A stretch of DNA of 64,000 nucleotides. Source: Bugulina stolonifera. Taxonomy: Eukaryota > Bryozoa > Gymnolaemata > Cheilostomatida > Bugulidae. Below the pieces are notes generated by a model. That model saw nothing but the letters and a program-made list of their open reading frames with translations. It did not search any database and had not been told where the DNA came from. The stretch is taken from the NCBI GenBank assembly GCA_935421135.1, contig OW285192.1, forward strand, positions 13,595,501 through 13,659,500, given 5' to 3'. Positions 11,889 to 26,900 of this stretch are shown here, in pieces (position 1 is the stretch's first letter; every line of letters begins with the position of its first letter). The position numbers and the translations under genes are program-made.

Positions 11889-14710
11889 TTTTAAAGGTGT
11901 ACCTTTCTCTTCCTTTGCTTGACATCAGGAGGTAAAAAATCAGCTATTCTTGTCAGTACCTAGTTAGGTGTTATTGCTAAGGTTGGGGTATGTATTTGTA
12001 TTATACATTGTATATACACTGTTACATGCACTCTAGGACCTGTGGTATTTCTTCTCTTCCTTTTGAGATCTTGTAAATTTGTGATATCTCCATGACAGAG
12101 TATTGTATTTGATAGAAGCATAACCTGCTAGAGGTCAATGCAACAACCCGTCTTTAAATAGAGTCAACTAAATATCAGAGTTAGTTAACTTGGTACACAT
12201 AAATAATTATAACATGATTGATTAACAGAATGTTAGTATCATGGTGTCAGTATTGTGAGGGGTGGAGAAACATCTCATGATGCTGATCTGGTATTCTTAC
12301 AAAACAATTCTACTTACTCAATTTCCTTTTCAAAACTTTCACCACTAGGCTATCATGGTAAATCCTAACCATGATAGCCTGTTGGTAACATGTGCCAACA
12401 AGCCAGGCCAGCTGTCAAAGTGTAATGACTGATGGAAATTGTGAGTCACTACTTTGCATCAGTAATTAGTTTCTAGCAAAAACTCATGATCTGTTGGTAG
12501 AGTTCATATTTTTTGCTGAACCCTGTCGCATGCCATACATTACAAGCATTAGAATTATACTTTTTATTGTTAGAGAGCTTGAGTCATAATCTGCCTCCTT
12601 ACATACTTTCCGGTCAAGTAAAACATGTCTCTCGGGCATTAATGCTGACCTCTCGTCTCATGCCAATGTGATGCAGTACAGCCATATACCCTACACTGAA
12701 ATGTATCCTACATATTATATAGATTATAAGCTATATATTATATTGTTGAGGTTATAAAACCAGTATGAATGGGTTCACTGTTCAAGGTTTTTCAAGTCAT
12801 TCTTTCGGTGCTAATTATTAGAGATTCTTGTAGCTGTAGACTGCATGAAAAGCAGTTCTACACTTCATATATCTGCTGTAGGTTCAGTAGTAGCTAGTAA
12901 CTGGTTTTGGAATCACCCTCACTATTATTATGCATCTGACCTTTTCAGAGTTGCTTCCCCTTGTGTACTAGTTCGGTGTCACATTGTTTTGATTATCCAG
13001 AGTTTTTATTGGCTGATTACTAGAATTCTTGCACTTATTTGACAGGTCGAGTGCTTCCTATTGTAAATTATATGCAGTGGTAGTCAGTGACTGTGTTTAT
13101 GTGAGTCAGTCATACTATCAGTGTATACTGTACAGACTACATGACTGTATGTGTGCTCTCTCTTACTTCATTCATAACTCATTTGTCTAACTTATCGGTT
13201 CCTTTATCAGCTTACAATATTTACACATTCCTACTCCATGGGGAGCATTTATATATGATATACTCAGTGGATTAGTCTAATCTTCTTCCCTTGGATAATT
13301 CTCTCGTATTCTGAGTCATCTGTTCCATACAGTTCTGCGTTGCTACTTGGTATATCTGACTCAGATTGTTAGTCGGGTTTATTTTGTCATCAACATACAA
13401 CAGAGATGGTTGGAGGAGGTTCCACTCCATGCTTAGATAAATGGGTAAGATTTGACTTTTCTTGAAACTTGTGTTGCTGAGATTTTTTGGCGTTTTCAAG
13501 CTGGTGTTAGAAAGCATTTGTCTAATAAGGTATAGACTAATCAAGCTATGCACTCCGTTAATTTGTAGAGGACAACATATTATTCTATTTCATTCTGTCT
13601 ACTTTAGCACATTGGGTTTGAATATCCAGTTTTATATTCTTTGTTGATTTTATACCAGCAAATAGGACCTTATACTTTTTTTGATTCCTTACGATTAAGA
13701 ACAATCTGTATTCTAACATTAGGTTGCTTGTAATAAAAGCCTATGTGTAGCTATGATACATTTACATCTCTTGATATCATTTGTTTTTACACTGTTATCT
13801 CTCACAGTGTGGCTACATATTATGTATAGGCCTACCCTCGCCCAGACTTGTCTACCCTTGTCATGAAGTGAAAGCATTATGATTTTGATATAAAGTTATA
13901 AAGTATGTGTATCCCATCTGATTGATGTACTTGTGTGCCTTCTTAGATGATAATTATAAATAGTGGGTGAGTTACACACCGCCCCCTCCTTGTAACTCAC
14001 TGTGGTTCTGTTGTAGAGTACAAGGAAGAGTGGAGGAAGCAGTTGGTCTCTGAAATCCCTTAAAACTAGCAGCTGGTCTCTCAAGTCTTTCTCAAGTAGA
14101 ATGTCCACAAGTTAGTCATTTTACTTCGTGTTAGCCTGGGTTCTAAGGGCTAATAATTCAGGGAGGGTGGGTCTACTGGAATGCCAATCTGGAGCTTTTA
14201 ATTCTGTAAAATGTTTGTAGCCCATCTGTTCCGTCTTTTTTGATAGTGTGTGGAGTGGAATGTTTCCACTATTACACCTACAGATGGAGTATGAAGCTGG
14301 AATATTGAGAGATTATAAGCAGTGTATGTTAGCTTGAGTGTTGTTGGCAATTACCACAGATATAATATAAATTAAATTGTTATATTTATGGTAATCACAT
14401 GCTATGAGAAAGTAAAGCCAAAGAACTTGTTAGTAACCTGTCCAGTTTGATAACAACACTCAGATAGAAAACTACTCAGGAAGGCTCCCTGCTGTGCTGT
14501 GATTTCCACCAGTGACCCCAACAGGATTTGATCCTTCAACATCCAGATTATAAGTCCAACACACTGTTTTATCTGGTTCTAATTGCTGACCACCTCTGTA
14601 AGAATCACTGTGAAAAGTGGCCTATGTGTATAGCCTACTGTATGTTGAGTATTTGTAGCCAGCAGGTAATGTTTGATCTGTTCGCAGGTAATGGGAGTTC
14701 AGAAGAACTC
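11889..14710. other. Interval upstream of the NCK coding sequence
   Basis: No coding exon recognised. It contains a 13-bp perfect hairpin at 12347-12380 and otherwise unremarkable AT-rich sequence. A splice acceptor just before the first NCK coding exon (about 14688) suggests that a 5' UTR exon of NCK lies somewhere in this stretch. Confidence 0.4.
12347..12380. repeat. Perfect 13-bp inverted repeat (hairpin)
   Basis: AGGCTATCATGGT, an 8-nt loop, then ACCATGATAGCCT. It is not linked to any gene I can identify. Confidence 0.6.
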
Positions 14711-17700
14711 ATGGTTGTAGCTAAGTATGATTACAAAGCTCGAGACGCACAGGAACTAGATATTGCTAAGAATGAAAAGCTAATACTTCTAGACGACAGC
14801 AAGCACTGGTGGCTGGTGGGTTGGTACACATTCTATAGTGTAATAATTATAGTAGTAGTAGATGGCGGCAGTAGTAATAATTTATAATGTTAATGGTATA
14901 TAAGAATTAAATTAGTCATTGTATATGAAAAATAAAATAATTTTACTCAAAATTTCGATTTGGCATTCACACAATCAGATGTATACCACCAAACCTGGTG
15001 AAACTGGCCAGTTTCGTAGGCTGTTGACCACTGTTAGTATCGTTTGAGTTAGTGGTTAATAGCTGTTGACCACTGCAGTTGGTATCCTTTGGCGTAATAA
15101 GGGAATTAGTGTATTACTGCAATACATAATATACATGTAGCGCCTATGGGCACAGTAGGCTATTCACTTGACTACTCGGTGGATTTCTTTGTAATATGAA
15201 ATTTGCCTTAGACTGGGAAAGATGCTTCCATATCTTAGAAGACAGCCTAGAACTAAGGCTATTATAGTATATACCTACGTGCGCTGATAACAAGCCATAC
15301 TCTCTCTAGCCAACCTTTGATTTTATTGGAGCCGGCCACCTCCTGTCTTCCATGTTGTTTCCTTATGGTAGCTATCAAATGCCATGTCTCTCTCCATGAC
15401 TCATTATATGGTCACTCACTCTTACCAATCTTATGGTTGGCAGAGGTGTTACTTATACTGAGCACTAGCCAAATGTCAACTCTCTCTATCTCTACTGATC
15501 CACTTCCTGGAGTCTGTGGTGTTTACGTAGCCTACTGTCCTGTGTCCTTTGATAGTTTATCTTGTTAGAACTTTGGATCATTGGAGTTGTGTTATGAGAT
15601 GGTAGTTTATATTCACACGTATGTAATAGCCGCAGAGAGCTTCTACATACATTGTATGGACCTATTCATTTCAGAGGAGTTGTGTTATGTAGGTTAAATG
15701 GAATTGCTAGGGTCTTATCTTGTGACTGCGTTGGGAAGTAGCGCAGTGTCGATGTAAAGGTGAGAAATTCAGGTCCCAATGAGGAAATCCATAGCCACAT
15801 GTACAGGATACTAGGAGGTGGTGTTTACTGTTTAGTTAGCAGGTATTACACTGTATTATAATGCCTATGCCCTGACCTTGATATCTGATGTCACAACATG
15901 ACTACTAGTATTCTATTCTGTTATAGATTAAGGGTTGCTTGTATAAAAATGTCACTTAGTCACAAAGAGCTCTTGTCAGTATTATCATCTGCTTTTATTA
16001 TTAGATTAATCTAATCAGATCTTGTGCATGAGTCAGGTGTAGGCAGTCAGGTTTCTGCACCTCTTGCTCTCTGTGTGTTTGTGACATCAGTGTGCATCCT
16101 CTAGATGACATATGCAGAAGGTCAAGGGATATTGAGTTTATACCACTATCATAGGCTGAGGTTTACTCAATACGAACAGACAACTCCTCTTGCTCCAGCT
16201 TTTGGCAAAGAACAATGTTATCTCAAATTTATCTACTCTGCACCAAACTCCAAATAAATATTTGGCAGTTATATCTCCTCTATTAGCAGTCCAGTATAAT
16301 CTCTAACGATCACTTGCTATATGAATGATGTTCCTCTGCGATATAAATTTCTCTGAAATAGAGTAGCTCTGTGCCATAAAATGATTTATTACATGAGTTT
16401 TGACACATTGTTTGTTATGATTCATTGCTTGATAAGTGGCCTTCAAAAATTTGACCGAAATTGTGTTTTGGTTGTAATGCTAGCACCGCTAGCGCTACTA
16501 GAGCTGGAGAATCAAGCCTCTTAAATTATCTTTTGTCATATACTTGGATTGTAAAGTTTCCCCATTGATTCATCTGGTATTGTCACCATTTTCATCCTTG
16601 TGTTGTTGAAAACAATTTCGGTACATTTGTTTATAAGTCAACTGACATTATTCATAATATTTCATCTGATGTGTATTTTTAGCATGAGCCCATGAGGCAA
16701 ATCAACCAACGCAATTTGTTTCTGACATATGATAGCTTACCTCCATGTGAAGATAATTCACTGGTTTATTAGTCATATTTACTACATTGCCGCTGGTCTC
16801 TGGGGCACTGGGATTTATTGTAAACTCTACAGTATTGTGTGAACTACTATATTATGCTGTCTCAAATACTGATGCTCATCCTGCTAACTTGGCAGCTCTT
16901 TATGGAATCACTTGGAGTTGAGTGTCACTTCCCACTTGTAGTGCTCTAGTCTCAGTATAGGCTACTGTTGTTCTCTGCTCCTGTCTGCACATTCTACCAG
17001 CCATCTACATCTTCCTTCACATTTCTCTGGACTACTTACTCCTTTTTTCTTCTCTATCAGCATTCCCTGATGTGTCTGCACTGTTGGACCTTGTGTACCC
17101 TTATATAGCCTGTAGTGCAGGGTGAAGAGGACATGCAGCTACTAAGGCTAAGCAGCAGGCTATGTCCTGCTGTCGGTGACTCACACTCAAGTATCAGTCA
17201 CTGCATTTATTCAATCATTATCATCTAATCTCTTTGTTGTATAACACACTGTTCTATTATATAACATGCATCCACTAAATACATGATAACATAGACCTAG
17301 ACTAGCGTTCCTAACAACATTGGTATGCACACTATTAGTAGGGCCACAATCATGTAATATTGTACAATTCACACTCCATCAGTTAATGGGTCAGGTATCA
17401 TAGCATTCATCCTTGACTGACTGAGCAGAAAAAATGTCAACGAAAGGTTAGCACTTTGATATCAGGTAGCATTAATAACAAGTTAATAATAATAATAATA
17501 TACGTTTTGTACATGTAGGTCTTGCACAAGTCATGGAAATCTGTGTAAACGTTCATCTTTATGGTTGAGTACTACAACCCTAGCAGCTCAAGATTACCCA
17601 CATGTGATGTTGTGTCTTGTCTCCATTGAAGGCCCATTTAGGGTGCTAGAATTTTAGGTCACTAACCAACCATTCCCCATACTACAAAACGTCATAGATT

Positions 17701-20700
17701 TCTTTGGTTGACAGAAAATGGTTTTGTGTAGTTTTCCATTGATCCAAGTGCAATCTTGAATATCAAGTTGGGCCAAAATTGAAACCACCTTATGGGAACT
17801 ATTAGGTTTTTGCCCCCAGCTAACACAGCCCACTCCAGATAGCTGCTACAATCCTCTCTGGTGACAATGGATGTTAGCATTACATCACTGAACCTAAATG
17901 GCAATTTTTAAAAGTAGAATTCTTTTCTAATAATAACTAATACAATATGAAGATTGATAGGAGATACTATGCAACTTGATTTATATTCCTCTGTGAAATA
18001 CGATTCCATTACTCTAACTCTATCCTATATCTGCTATTGTCACACAAAGAGTCACACATCATTGTGTCTACTATGTTATTGTTTGATGTTATAATAAGAT
18101 TAGATGCTTCTCTACCTGAGATATTAGGTTTACCAGCCTACTGATATAATAGTTTGTTATACAATCTTTTTGTTTGGAAAAGGCTAGCATAGGCCTACTA
18201 CTTTTATTCATGAAAGTATTCTATTTATATCTATTATTAAAGTTGTGTAGGTTCACCCCTAATACGTTTGAGAATAATGTATATGATATAGTATAATAGT
18301 ATCTCCTGTGTTAGTTACTCCACCCCTGTATCTAGTGCTGGTTTATCCACCCCTGTATCCAGTGCTGGTTTATCCCTGTTAGGTGCAGCAGTGGAAAAAA
18401 TTAGATTACTCCTGCTTCAGTTTTAGCGAGGAACAAAGGCTATCTCAAATTTCTCCACTTCTGCACCTAACTCGTTTATCCACTCCTGTATCTGGTGCTG
18501 GTATATCCACTCCTGTATCTAGTGCTAGTTTATCCACTCCTGTATCTAGTATAAGCTAATGAATATTTTTCAGGTGAAGAATGTCAAGGATATGACTGGA
18601 TATGTACCCTCTAATTATGTCAAGAAACTTAAACCTTCAATACTGGAATCACTCAAGAATATCGGTAAAGGAACTCTGGGAAGGAAAAGATCTACTGATA
18701 GAATACAGGTAAGTGGGAGTCGTTAAGGGAGATAACTTCTGACATTTAACCTGCTTAACTCAGATACTGAAGTCGTATGATTTCTGCCAACATAACAATT
18801 CGCTGCAAGCAACGGCTGTTCTATTATATGTTCCCAGTCGACTAATGAAAGTCATAAATATCCGATGTCTTTATGTTACTATTTATAACTATTTGTAGAT
18901 ACAACAGTTAAGCCAAAGTTTCAATGATCAAAGCACCCAGAATGGTATGGGTAGTGGAGACGAGGCTGCCGTGGGGTCTTATGTATGCGCTAAGTATTCC
19001 TATGTCGCTCAACAGAATGATGAACTATCATTCTCTAAAGGAGATTATATAGTAGTTACAGAGAAGTCCAAGGATGGATGGTGGAAGGGTGAGTAGCCTA
19101 TGTTATATGGCATAACCCCCCCCCCCTCCCCCAACCGGTCTGTCACCATTATTTGGTTCTTATACTAACTCTTTCAGTGTGAGCTGTGAGCATAGATGTA
19201 ATATATTATATAAAACTACAGTCTGTCCAATCAGGTCACAGCTCCCCTAAAGTTATGACTTTTAATTTTACACTGTAGAAGTCTTCTCACAATACTATTT
19301 AGTTTAAAAATTAGCAGTGAAATATCAAACTGTCAACAAGGAGCTGGTTAGCAGATGTCTAACCAGGTACCAGCTAATACTTGCAGGTACTTGTTGGTAA
19401 CATGAGATTCTATGACTCAGTTATATACTGATATTCATCACCATTTTTAGTTAAGTATTTGTTTATTTACTAACCTGAGGAAAACTACAATATAAACTTT
19501 CCAGAATCATGACTAGTTGTGATTCTGTGACCTACTACACACTGTTTGATAAGTCATCACTCACTGACTATACAATATAGGAATATAAACTGCATCAGCA
19601 ATCACAAGATGACTGTCCTTCCATGCTGATGACTGTCACTAATTTACACACTTTTAGTTACACTAGCTGGTGTCTAGTTTCATGTGTGATTTATCATCTA
19701 TAGGAAGTTAGGTCATTAACATCAACCAGCACTAGTTTAATTGTCTTTAGTGCCTTTAGGCATTGAAGAGGAGTACCATGTGTGTGTAGGTGTAATTCTA
19801 TCATCATTCGGCCACACGATGTAACCAGAGGTGTCCAGAGACTGTACTTACATTTTATAAAGTATGAAACATAGCTATGCAAAGTGGAAATCTGCGTAGA
19901 ATGAGTTAAACTGAATTTACCTTTTTATTCTGCGGATACATTGGATTTGACACGAGCTGATCAAATTTTTTAAAACAGAATTTAAGTTAAGTTTGTGAAT
20001 TATCTTACAACAAATCAACAAACGAATGCACAATGAGATAAAGAGCCTCTGCACTACGTCCAGTAAAGTATCCAAAGTAATGGGCATGTAGCCTGTTTGA
20101 TTTGGATATGTGTGTACTTGAGAAGAGTAAATAACTTGCTGTTTGCTGATCAACAGGAAGTAAGAATGGAGATGTCGGTTGGTTCCCGAGTAATTATGTA
20201 GATATGGCACAGGAACAGATGTATTCTAGACCAGACGTGGCGGCTACAGACATGACCTCACCCCCACTTGATATAGTGATCACACTCTACCCTTTCAACT
20301 CAAGTAATCAAGAAGAACTGAACTTTAATAAAGATGAAAGGTAAATCTATTGCATACTAGTATTGAGCATACAAATACAGCTACAACAGTGTAACCCATA
20401 CTGCTCTACAGTGTACAATACAGCAATGAGGGGACAACTCTAATGCGAAATACACATTAATAGTTGGTGGCACAACCCATGTGACATTTCCAATTACTTT
20501 CCTGCATAGGGCATAGATGCACATCAATTATTCGCTAATGTTCACTGTTACATGTTACAACTTTTAATCAAACAAATTACATTCATCTGAGTTGTTTTGT
20601 TCTTGAATTTTTCAGACTTGAAATAATAGAAAAGCCAGAAGCTGACCCTCAATGGTGGAAAGCTCGAAATGACAGGGGCCTAGTTGGCTTGGTGCCTAGA

Positions 20701-22109
20701 AACTATGTGCAATTGATGTCTGAAAACATTTCATCAAGTGACTCTGCATACCCTGACAGGTGAGTGCCAAGTGCTCCCAATTGATAAAGTCTCTCTTGCA
20801 AATCGGCAAGTAACTCCAGATGAATTGTAACTCCGAATCGTTCACATAAATAATATTCTATTTTGCAGAAATGGAAAGCAGGACAGACTACAGGAACCAT
20901 CTATAAGCGACCTCCAGAGCCCAGAAGACGACAGTTATAAGTGAGTTAAACCAACTGAATGATTAACTCATGCTATCCGATAGTCGTCTCCCCTGTGGAG
21001 TTGACTGACTGACAGTGATGTGTTTATAAGTTTCATCATTACTAGTCCTCACTTTCAAGTGCCCAATATTGATTGCTGAAAAATAATTTATGGAAAAGAA
21101 TTTTATTTGCACTTGAAAGTTATCCTCTCCACCTGTTGGATACAAAGTAAGAGCGGGCAACTTCACAGCACACAGTGCCTATCACCTACCTATTCCTACT
21201 TGGAGATGTGTCAGCATTATTGTGATAGTCTAGTAATAAATCCTTTTGTTTCACCTCAGAGAGGATGACTGTCATGGTAGAATGGCATATGCCAAAGGGC
21301 TAAAATATGAGTCTAAAGAATGGTTCTATGGTAAGATTACAAGATCTGAGGCGGAGAACTGGCTGGGTAAACTGGCTGATCATGGAGACTTCCTTATACG
21401 ACAGTCAGAAACTAATGTAAGTTATGGGGAGACAAGTCACAATCTAAATTGTAAGCAGTAAATACAGGGAAGTATGGGGGAGTTGAATAGAATATTATCT
21501 GGTCGTTGTATTATTATCATTCAAGTATTGCTTTTTGCTATTGGTTGCCATCCATGTTCAGAGAACGTTGTAAGGGAAATTAAAGTGTGTGGGGGAGGGG
21601 GTTAGAGTAAGACTATGGAGCGACGGTAACCAGACAAATTTTTTAAAAGCTGTATGTTTAGGTCACTATGTTCCGCTCTACTAGTGAGGTAATCGCTCTG
21701 CTTCCCTTTATTCTATGACAGGCGTGATACGTCAATTTGATTCGTCAATTCATTTAAGAGTTGAGAGAATGGTAACTCTATCTCAGCTATCATTGGGTTG
21801 GTGACATTAGAGGCCGAATAACGAATTCAAAACTGGCTTCAGCTCCCTAGAGCATGGATTTGCTGCTATCTGTGTGTAGTTGTAACAGCACTCTATTTTG
21901 TTTTGTAGATTGGTGACTTCACAGTTTCAGTAAAGGCTGCAACCAGAAATAGGCATTTCCTTGTTAGTTCATCCAATAATGAGACTCAATTCAAAATAGG
22001 TCAGCAAGTCTTCGGCTCATTGGATGAGCTTATTGAACACTACACAAGGCATCCAATATACAGGGCAGAAACTGAGAAACTGTATCTTGTCAAGCCATTC
22101 AGGTTATGA
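14711..22109 (+). CDS. NCK: NCK adaptor protein (SH3-SH3-SH3-SH2)
   Basis: This cytoplasmic adaptor links tyrosine-phosphorylated receptors, through its SH2 domain, to actin regulators bound by its SH3 domains. The model is 395 aa (human NCK1 is 377). Exons are 14711-14815, 18574-18708, 18899-19088, 20157-20340, 20616-20759, 20869-20940, 21260-21416 and 21909-22109. SH3-1 carries [22 protein letters not shown] and [11 protein letters not shown]3-2 has [21 protein letters not shown] and [10 protein letters not shown]3-3 has [22 protein letters not shown] and GLVPRNYV. The SH2 domain starts [13 protein letters not shown], has FLIRQSE with the phosphotyrosine-binding Arg, and ends LYLVKPFRL. The ATG at 14711 was chosen because MVVAKYDY aligns with the NCK N-terminus. 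Intron 1 is 3.8 kb. Confidence 0.94.
18317..18550 (+). repeat. 27-bp tandem repeat in NCK intron 1
   Basis: Repeats of a unit resembling CACCCCTGTATCTAGTGCTGG followed by TTTATC occur about five times. They are interrupted by an unrelated stretch at roughly 18376-18470, and the array ends just before the exon 2 acceptor. Confidence 0.7.
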
Positions 22110-23965
22110 TGTCATCTGTACATGCAAGAAAACCAAAGAGATTACAACTCCAAACAAACATTGAAAATATAAAACATTGTGTCACTCTCTCCTGACTTCA
22201 CTGCTACATATATACTGCCAATGCCCCAGTCATTTTGTGCAGTCAATTGGCAGCGACTTTTTTTCTTATTTTAATACTTTTATTATTTGGAATTTTGTCT
22301 TTAGATAAGATATCTTACCATACTATGTAAATATCCAACTGAGCTATAGCTATACCTCTTATCATTATCCTACCTTTTATAAAAATGTTCATATTTTATT
22401 CTAGTTCCTTAGTAGAACACCCTCATTATATGCCTTTTCTATCAGCTAATTGCAATTTTAGTGTAGCTACCCTGTTTCTTAAACATGTACTCCTTGAACA
22501 GTGATGTCATGATATGTTACTATGTATAATACTACACACTCATCTCCTATATCATTGGCAGGTTTTACATAATGTTATATCCAGTCCTAAAGGTGAACTA
22601 TTTATTTTTCTGTACAAAGATTTACAATTACAATACAATACCACTCTATATTTAGTCAATGTGGCTCTTGTACAAATGCATAATATATTGTGCTACCTAT
22701 CATGTTGAGCACTTAGTTTACAAAGTTATGAAAATGGAATAAGTTTAACACTCTGACAGAATAGAGAAAATGGCTATGAGATGTTTCCTTTAGTCCAGGA
22801 ATACATTTTGCTCTATTCGAATGTATTTCACTTATAACTTACTAAACCATGCAGTCTAATGGTTGGACCTCAAAACTGGTCCAGTTTCTGAAAGCTACAT
22901 GTGAGAATTACAGTATAACATCTCACCCATGTTTTCACAGATAAAATGTAGAATGTACTAAGTGAGGTTATAAATCCTGACCTTTGAAATTTCAAATGGT
23001 ATAGGCATTTAGACATCCTAATGTGTGCATTATAAGGTTGATAATACTGTTATATCTTACTATCGTGTTGTTGTTTTCTTCACTGTATGTATAATTATGC
23101 ATTCAAACTAGTTGTGAATGTACATGTATCTGCTTTCTGTTTTGGCAGCTAGAGCAACGAATTAAGTTCTATAAGTTTAAAATGGTTGGTTCTAGCAAAC
23201 TTTGAATAGCAAGCAATTGCTCATGTCTTGAAGTTATCCTCTCCCTATTTTATGCTTCGTTGCGAGGGGGAAACTTCAAAACACACTCAGCAAGTTCCAG
23301 GCGCCTATTATTATGCATGTACAATATACATGCATGTATGTATGCATGCAATATACAATGTAGGCATACATGTACATGTACATGTACATGTAGGCTTACA
23401 TTGTACATAAAATCGCAATATGCAAAAGATGGTCTAAATGATGCACTGCTAAATGCAATATAATACAGGTTGAAAAAACCTGTTAATTTGTTACAGCATA
23501 ATAAAATAGATGTACTGGTTGATGAACTTATATGATTATACTGTTTCATTCTCTTTCATTTTACAATAAAATACTATTATTACAGATCGAAGCACATATT
23601 TTACTAACAAATAAAATTTAGTCATTGTTAATTTGGCTTGTATTTCAGACACTATTTTAAAGTTTTGCAAACTTATGCAAATATTATAATTTAAATTTAT
23701 TACAACTAAAATAAACTTTAATTAAATAACATTATGCTCTGTTGCTTAGCATGCTTGAACTATGACAAAATATAAAATCATGACTAATTAGGCAAATATT
23801 AATATCACTATTACGATTACTTGAAATACAACCCAAAAAGTGGTTGGCAGCCATGTCGTTTGAAGCAACATATAAATCATTTATGACACTGTAAACCTGT
23901 CCTTCTGGGGGACCCATAGAAAAGATAGCCTACGGTTTTAGATTTACATGTATATGTAACTTCTA
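22110..23965. other. Convergent 3' region NCK / sulfotransferase
   Basis: AT-rich, with no exon recognised. It should contain the 3' UTRs of both genes. An alternating purine-pyrimidine CATG/TGTA microsatellite lies at about 23313-23403. Confidence 0.5.
23313..23403. repeat. CATG/TGTA microsatellite
   Basis: Runs of ATGCATGTA and (TACATG)n are self-complementary, so the same open frames appear on both strands. The ORFs here are artefacts of the repeat. Confidence 0.8.
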
Positions 23966-26900
23966 CTAGCAGGTGTCCTGGTTGTACCTCTGATATTTGG
24001 TACAGTAATTCATAACGCAATTCATCAGCTGAGGTTTTGTCTTGAGTAATGTTCTACATAGCCTTAGTTCTACAGGAATAACATCGTGATAGTCCGTTGC
24101 TGGTATATAGTGCGTAATTTTAGTACCTGTCATCTTTGGACAAATAGTGTGAATAACTTCCTTGTTCAGTCTAGTAAAATAATTGACCTATAAAATGATA
24201 ATAATTATAATGCAATTTGATTAAATACAACAAAAATATTTTTGACATTAGCTCTATAGAACTTCTATGGCCATAGTACATTTATTAGAAACAATAGAAA
24301 ATGCGACCTAGTTTTCTATAAATTTTGACTTATCTTCTCCTGGTTGTTTATTTGAAGAGATGACGACTTTCAATATATTGAGAGTATGTTTTGAGGCATG
24401 TGTGTGAGAGCATGCTAGTAAAAGTTTGCAGTCGTTCTTCTTGTGCCGAGTTGTCAAAAGTTAGAAAACAACTAATTTTCTTTGGTAGTTCCAAAATAAT
24501 AATAGCATCAATAGAGTTGCATTTATTCGAAATGATACTCTTCATTTAGTTTCCTAACAGTGATTAACAACACTCAAAACTTGGTAGGTTTATCTGTCGG
24601 CATTGTTTTACACCTTCGCATGCCTGCTTATTTTGCGAGAAGTGAGAATTTCTTGGTACCCTAAATTGATAGGGCTTAGTGAAACATGATTTTTACTAGT
24701 CACATATTTATTGTATTGACTGAACTGTAATATCCACAGCTGTTTTTATCACTAGCAAATGTATGTGGAAACAACTTACCTCTCTCCAAAATCCTGGCTC
24801 TTTTACCTCTGGCTGATTCCACCAGGATTTGTTCACAGCTTCGTATAGTAATTTATCCCCCCAGTTGACATCTGCGGAAAGTAACTTGGTTACCGCTCTG
24901 CCAGACAATGGCGGACTAGTAGATTGTGCTACAGTGTAAGATTTGTAGAATATATCCGTGTAGTTCCAGCAGAGCCTCTTCTTCATCACCAGAAGTGATG
25001 CATCAAACTGGTCGTTCAATACTGGTAAATCTATTCTAAAAAGATTATAATAACATAATCAGTATTCTACACTGTTTTTGTGCTCAGTGTGGTAAAAATT
25101 TCTCCAGTTTGTGGTTTGTTGCATTATCATAAATTCATAGCTGAACATTCAACGAATAATACAGCACTTACTTTGGTACTATAGTCGCGCTGTACCTGCG
25201 GATGGCATCCATTTTGTTATGCATCTTGTAGTCAAACCCTAGCCATGTCAATTGACGAATATGAAATTTTGCCCAATCACCAGTTTGCCGAGGAAGCTTC
25301 ATGTATAACAATCTGTCATCTGATACAATTCTTTCAGGAGCCTAATAATAATGTGCATGCAATTCTTAAGTACATAAAGTCTTAGGCCCTCGTCAATCTA
25401 ACAGCCTCTAAAATAAAACCACTTTTGAACAAAATATTTCAACTCGATCAAACCCAAGATACAAATATAACACCTGAAATATGTGTGCGTCGAAAAATTA
25501 TCTCTTGAGATTTATGTGGCGTGAACTAGTTATTGCATATCAACGCGTCATGTACATGGAGTTAATTATAGTGTGTTTTGAGCCTTAACTGTTTGGTATA
25601 AAAATATGACATTGCTGTGGATTCACGAGATGACCTATTCTCTCTGCTATCTACCGATCATTCATGAATCACACAAGAGTTGCCCTCCCCTGTCCTTGTG
25701 TAACCACGACTCCCAGTTTCCATCCCTAGTTTAGTAACTCTATAGCTGCAGTATGGGATGAATTAAACAAAACATGTATTTAAATGGCTGCATTTTTCGT
25801 GAAATTGGTAAAATAGTCTCTAGATGGTGATACATGTATGTTTGGTACTACCAGGGAACGGATGTTTGTATAGGATGTGCAATAGATTATTATAATATGA
25901 TTGTTTATTTATTCTGGTGCATGAACTCATATTTAGGTATACTTACAATTTTATTCTTGCCATGATAGTTATATTTAACGCTTGATTCGAACCAACTGAC
26001 AGGTTCCCTAACTGGTACTATCCATGTATAGTTCTCCATCAAGTACTTGTTGTACATTGTCTCATTATATCTGGCATGATGTATTAGTACATCAGCCTTC
26101 TTCACTTTAGCTGGTCCTATATGCCATCCTGTATGCACATGTACAGTAATACATACTTTGGAGAAATTAAACTACAGTTTAGGTTCTAGTATATGGTGCT
26201 GATGTCCAACCCGTCTGTCTTCTCACCATTTTCGGAAGATTCTAATGTTTGAGCATAGGGAAATGATGGTACATTTATTTAGATTGTATGATGTATATCT
26301 ACTACACAAATACAGTTCACCTGTGATATCCACTTAGTGCATGTATTCAAAACCTCCATATTTGCCGGCTACTTTGCTTTTTATTTAGTACCTTGATTAT
26401 AGACCAATGTTATAGATGAGGTCTGCTTCAGAAATAAGGAATATCTACAGAAAAATAGCATACTGGCATACGTACCATATGTCATCCAGTTGATGTATAC
26501 AGAAGAGGCTGGGTATAAGATGTTTAAATTGTTCCTCATGGCAAACCTTGCCAGTATGGAGAATAAAGTGGATGAACCAGTCTTGGCTACTTTGGTCATA
26601 ACAAAGTGTTTAACTACTTCTTGTTTTACATCACACCTTGCGTTCCTCGCTACAGGGATATGCCGCTGCCTCTGCACATCCGATGGGACTGAATTTTGGA
26701 GTTGTGTACTCTTCACCAGTGCTGTCAAATTTTTACTTTGACCCTTATATCTACCATCAGGTTGTGCTGCTAGTTCTGCTAGTAATATATAATGTACATA
26801 TTACAACATTTATGTTGATCAAAATAATATTAATACTTATTTACCATCATTGTTACTGTTTGTAATGACAGGTAATAGCATGTATACACACGTTGTAATA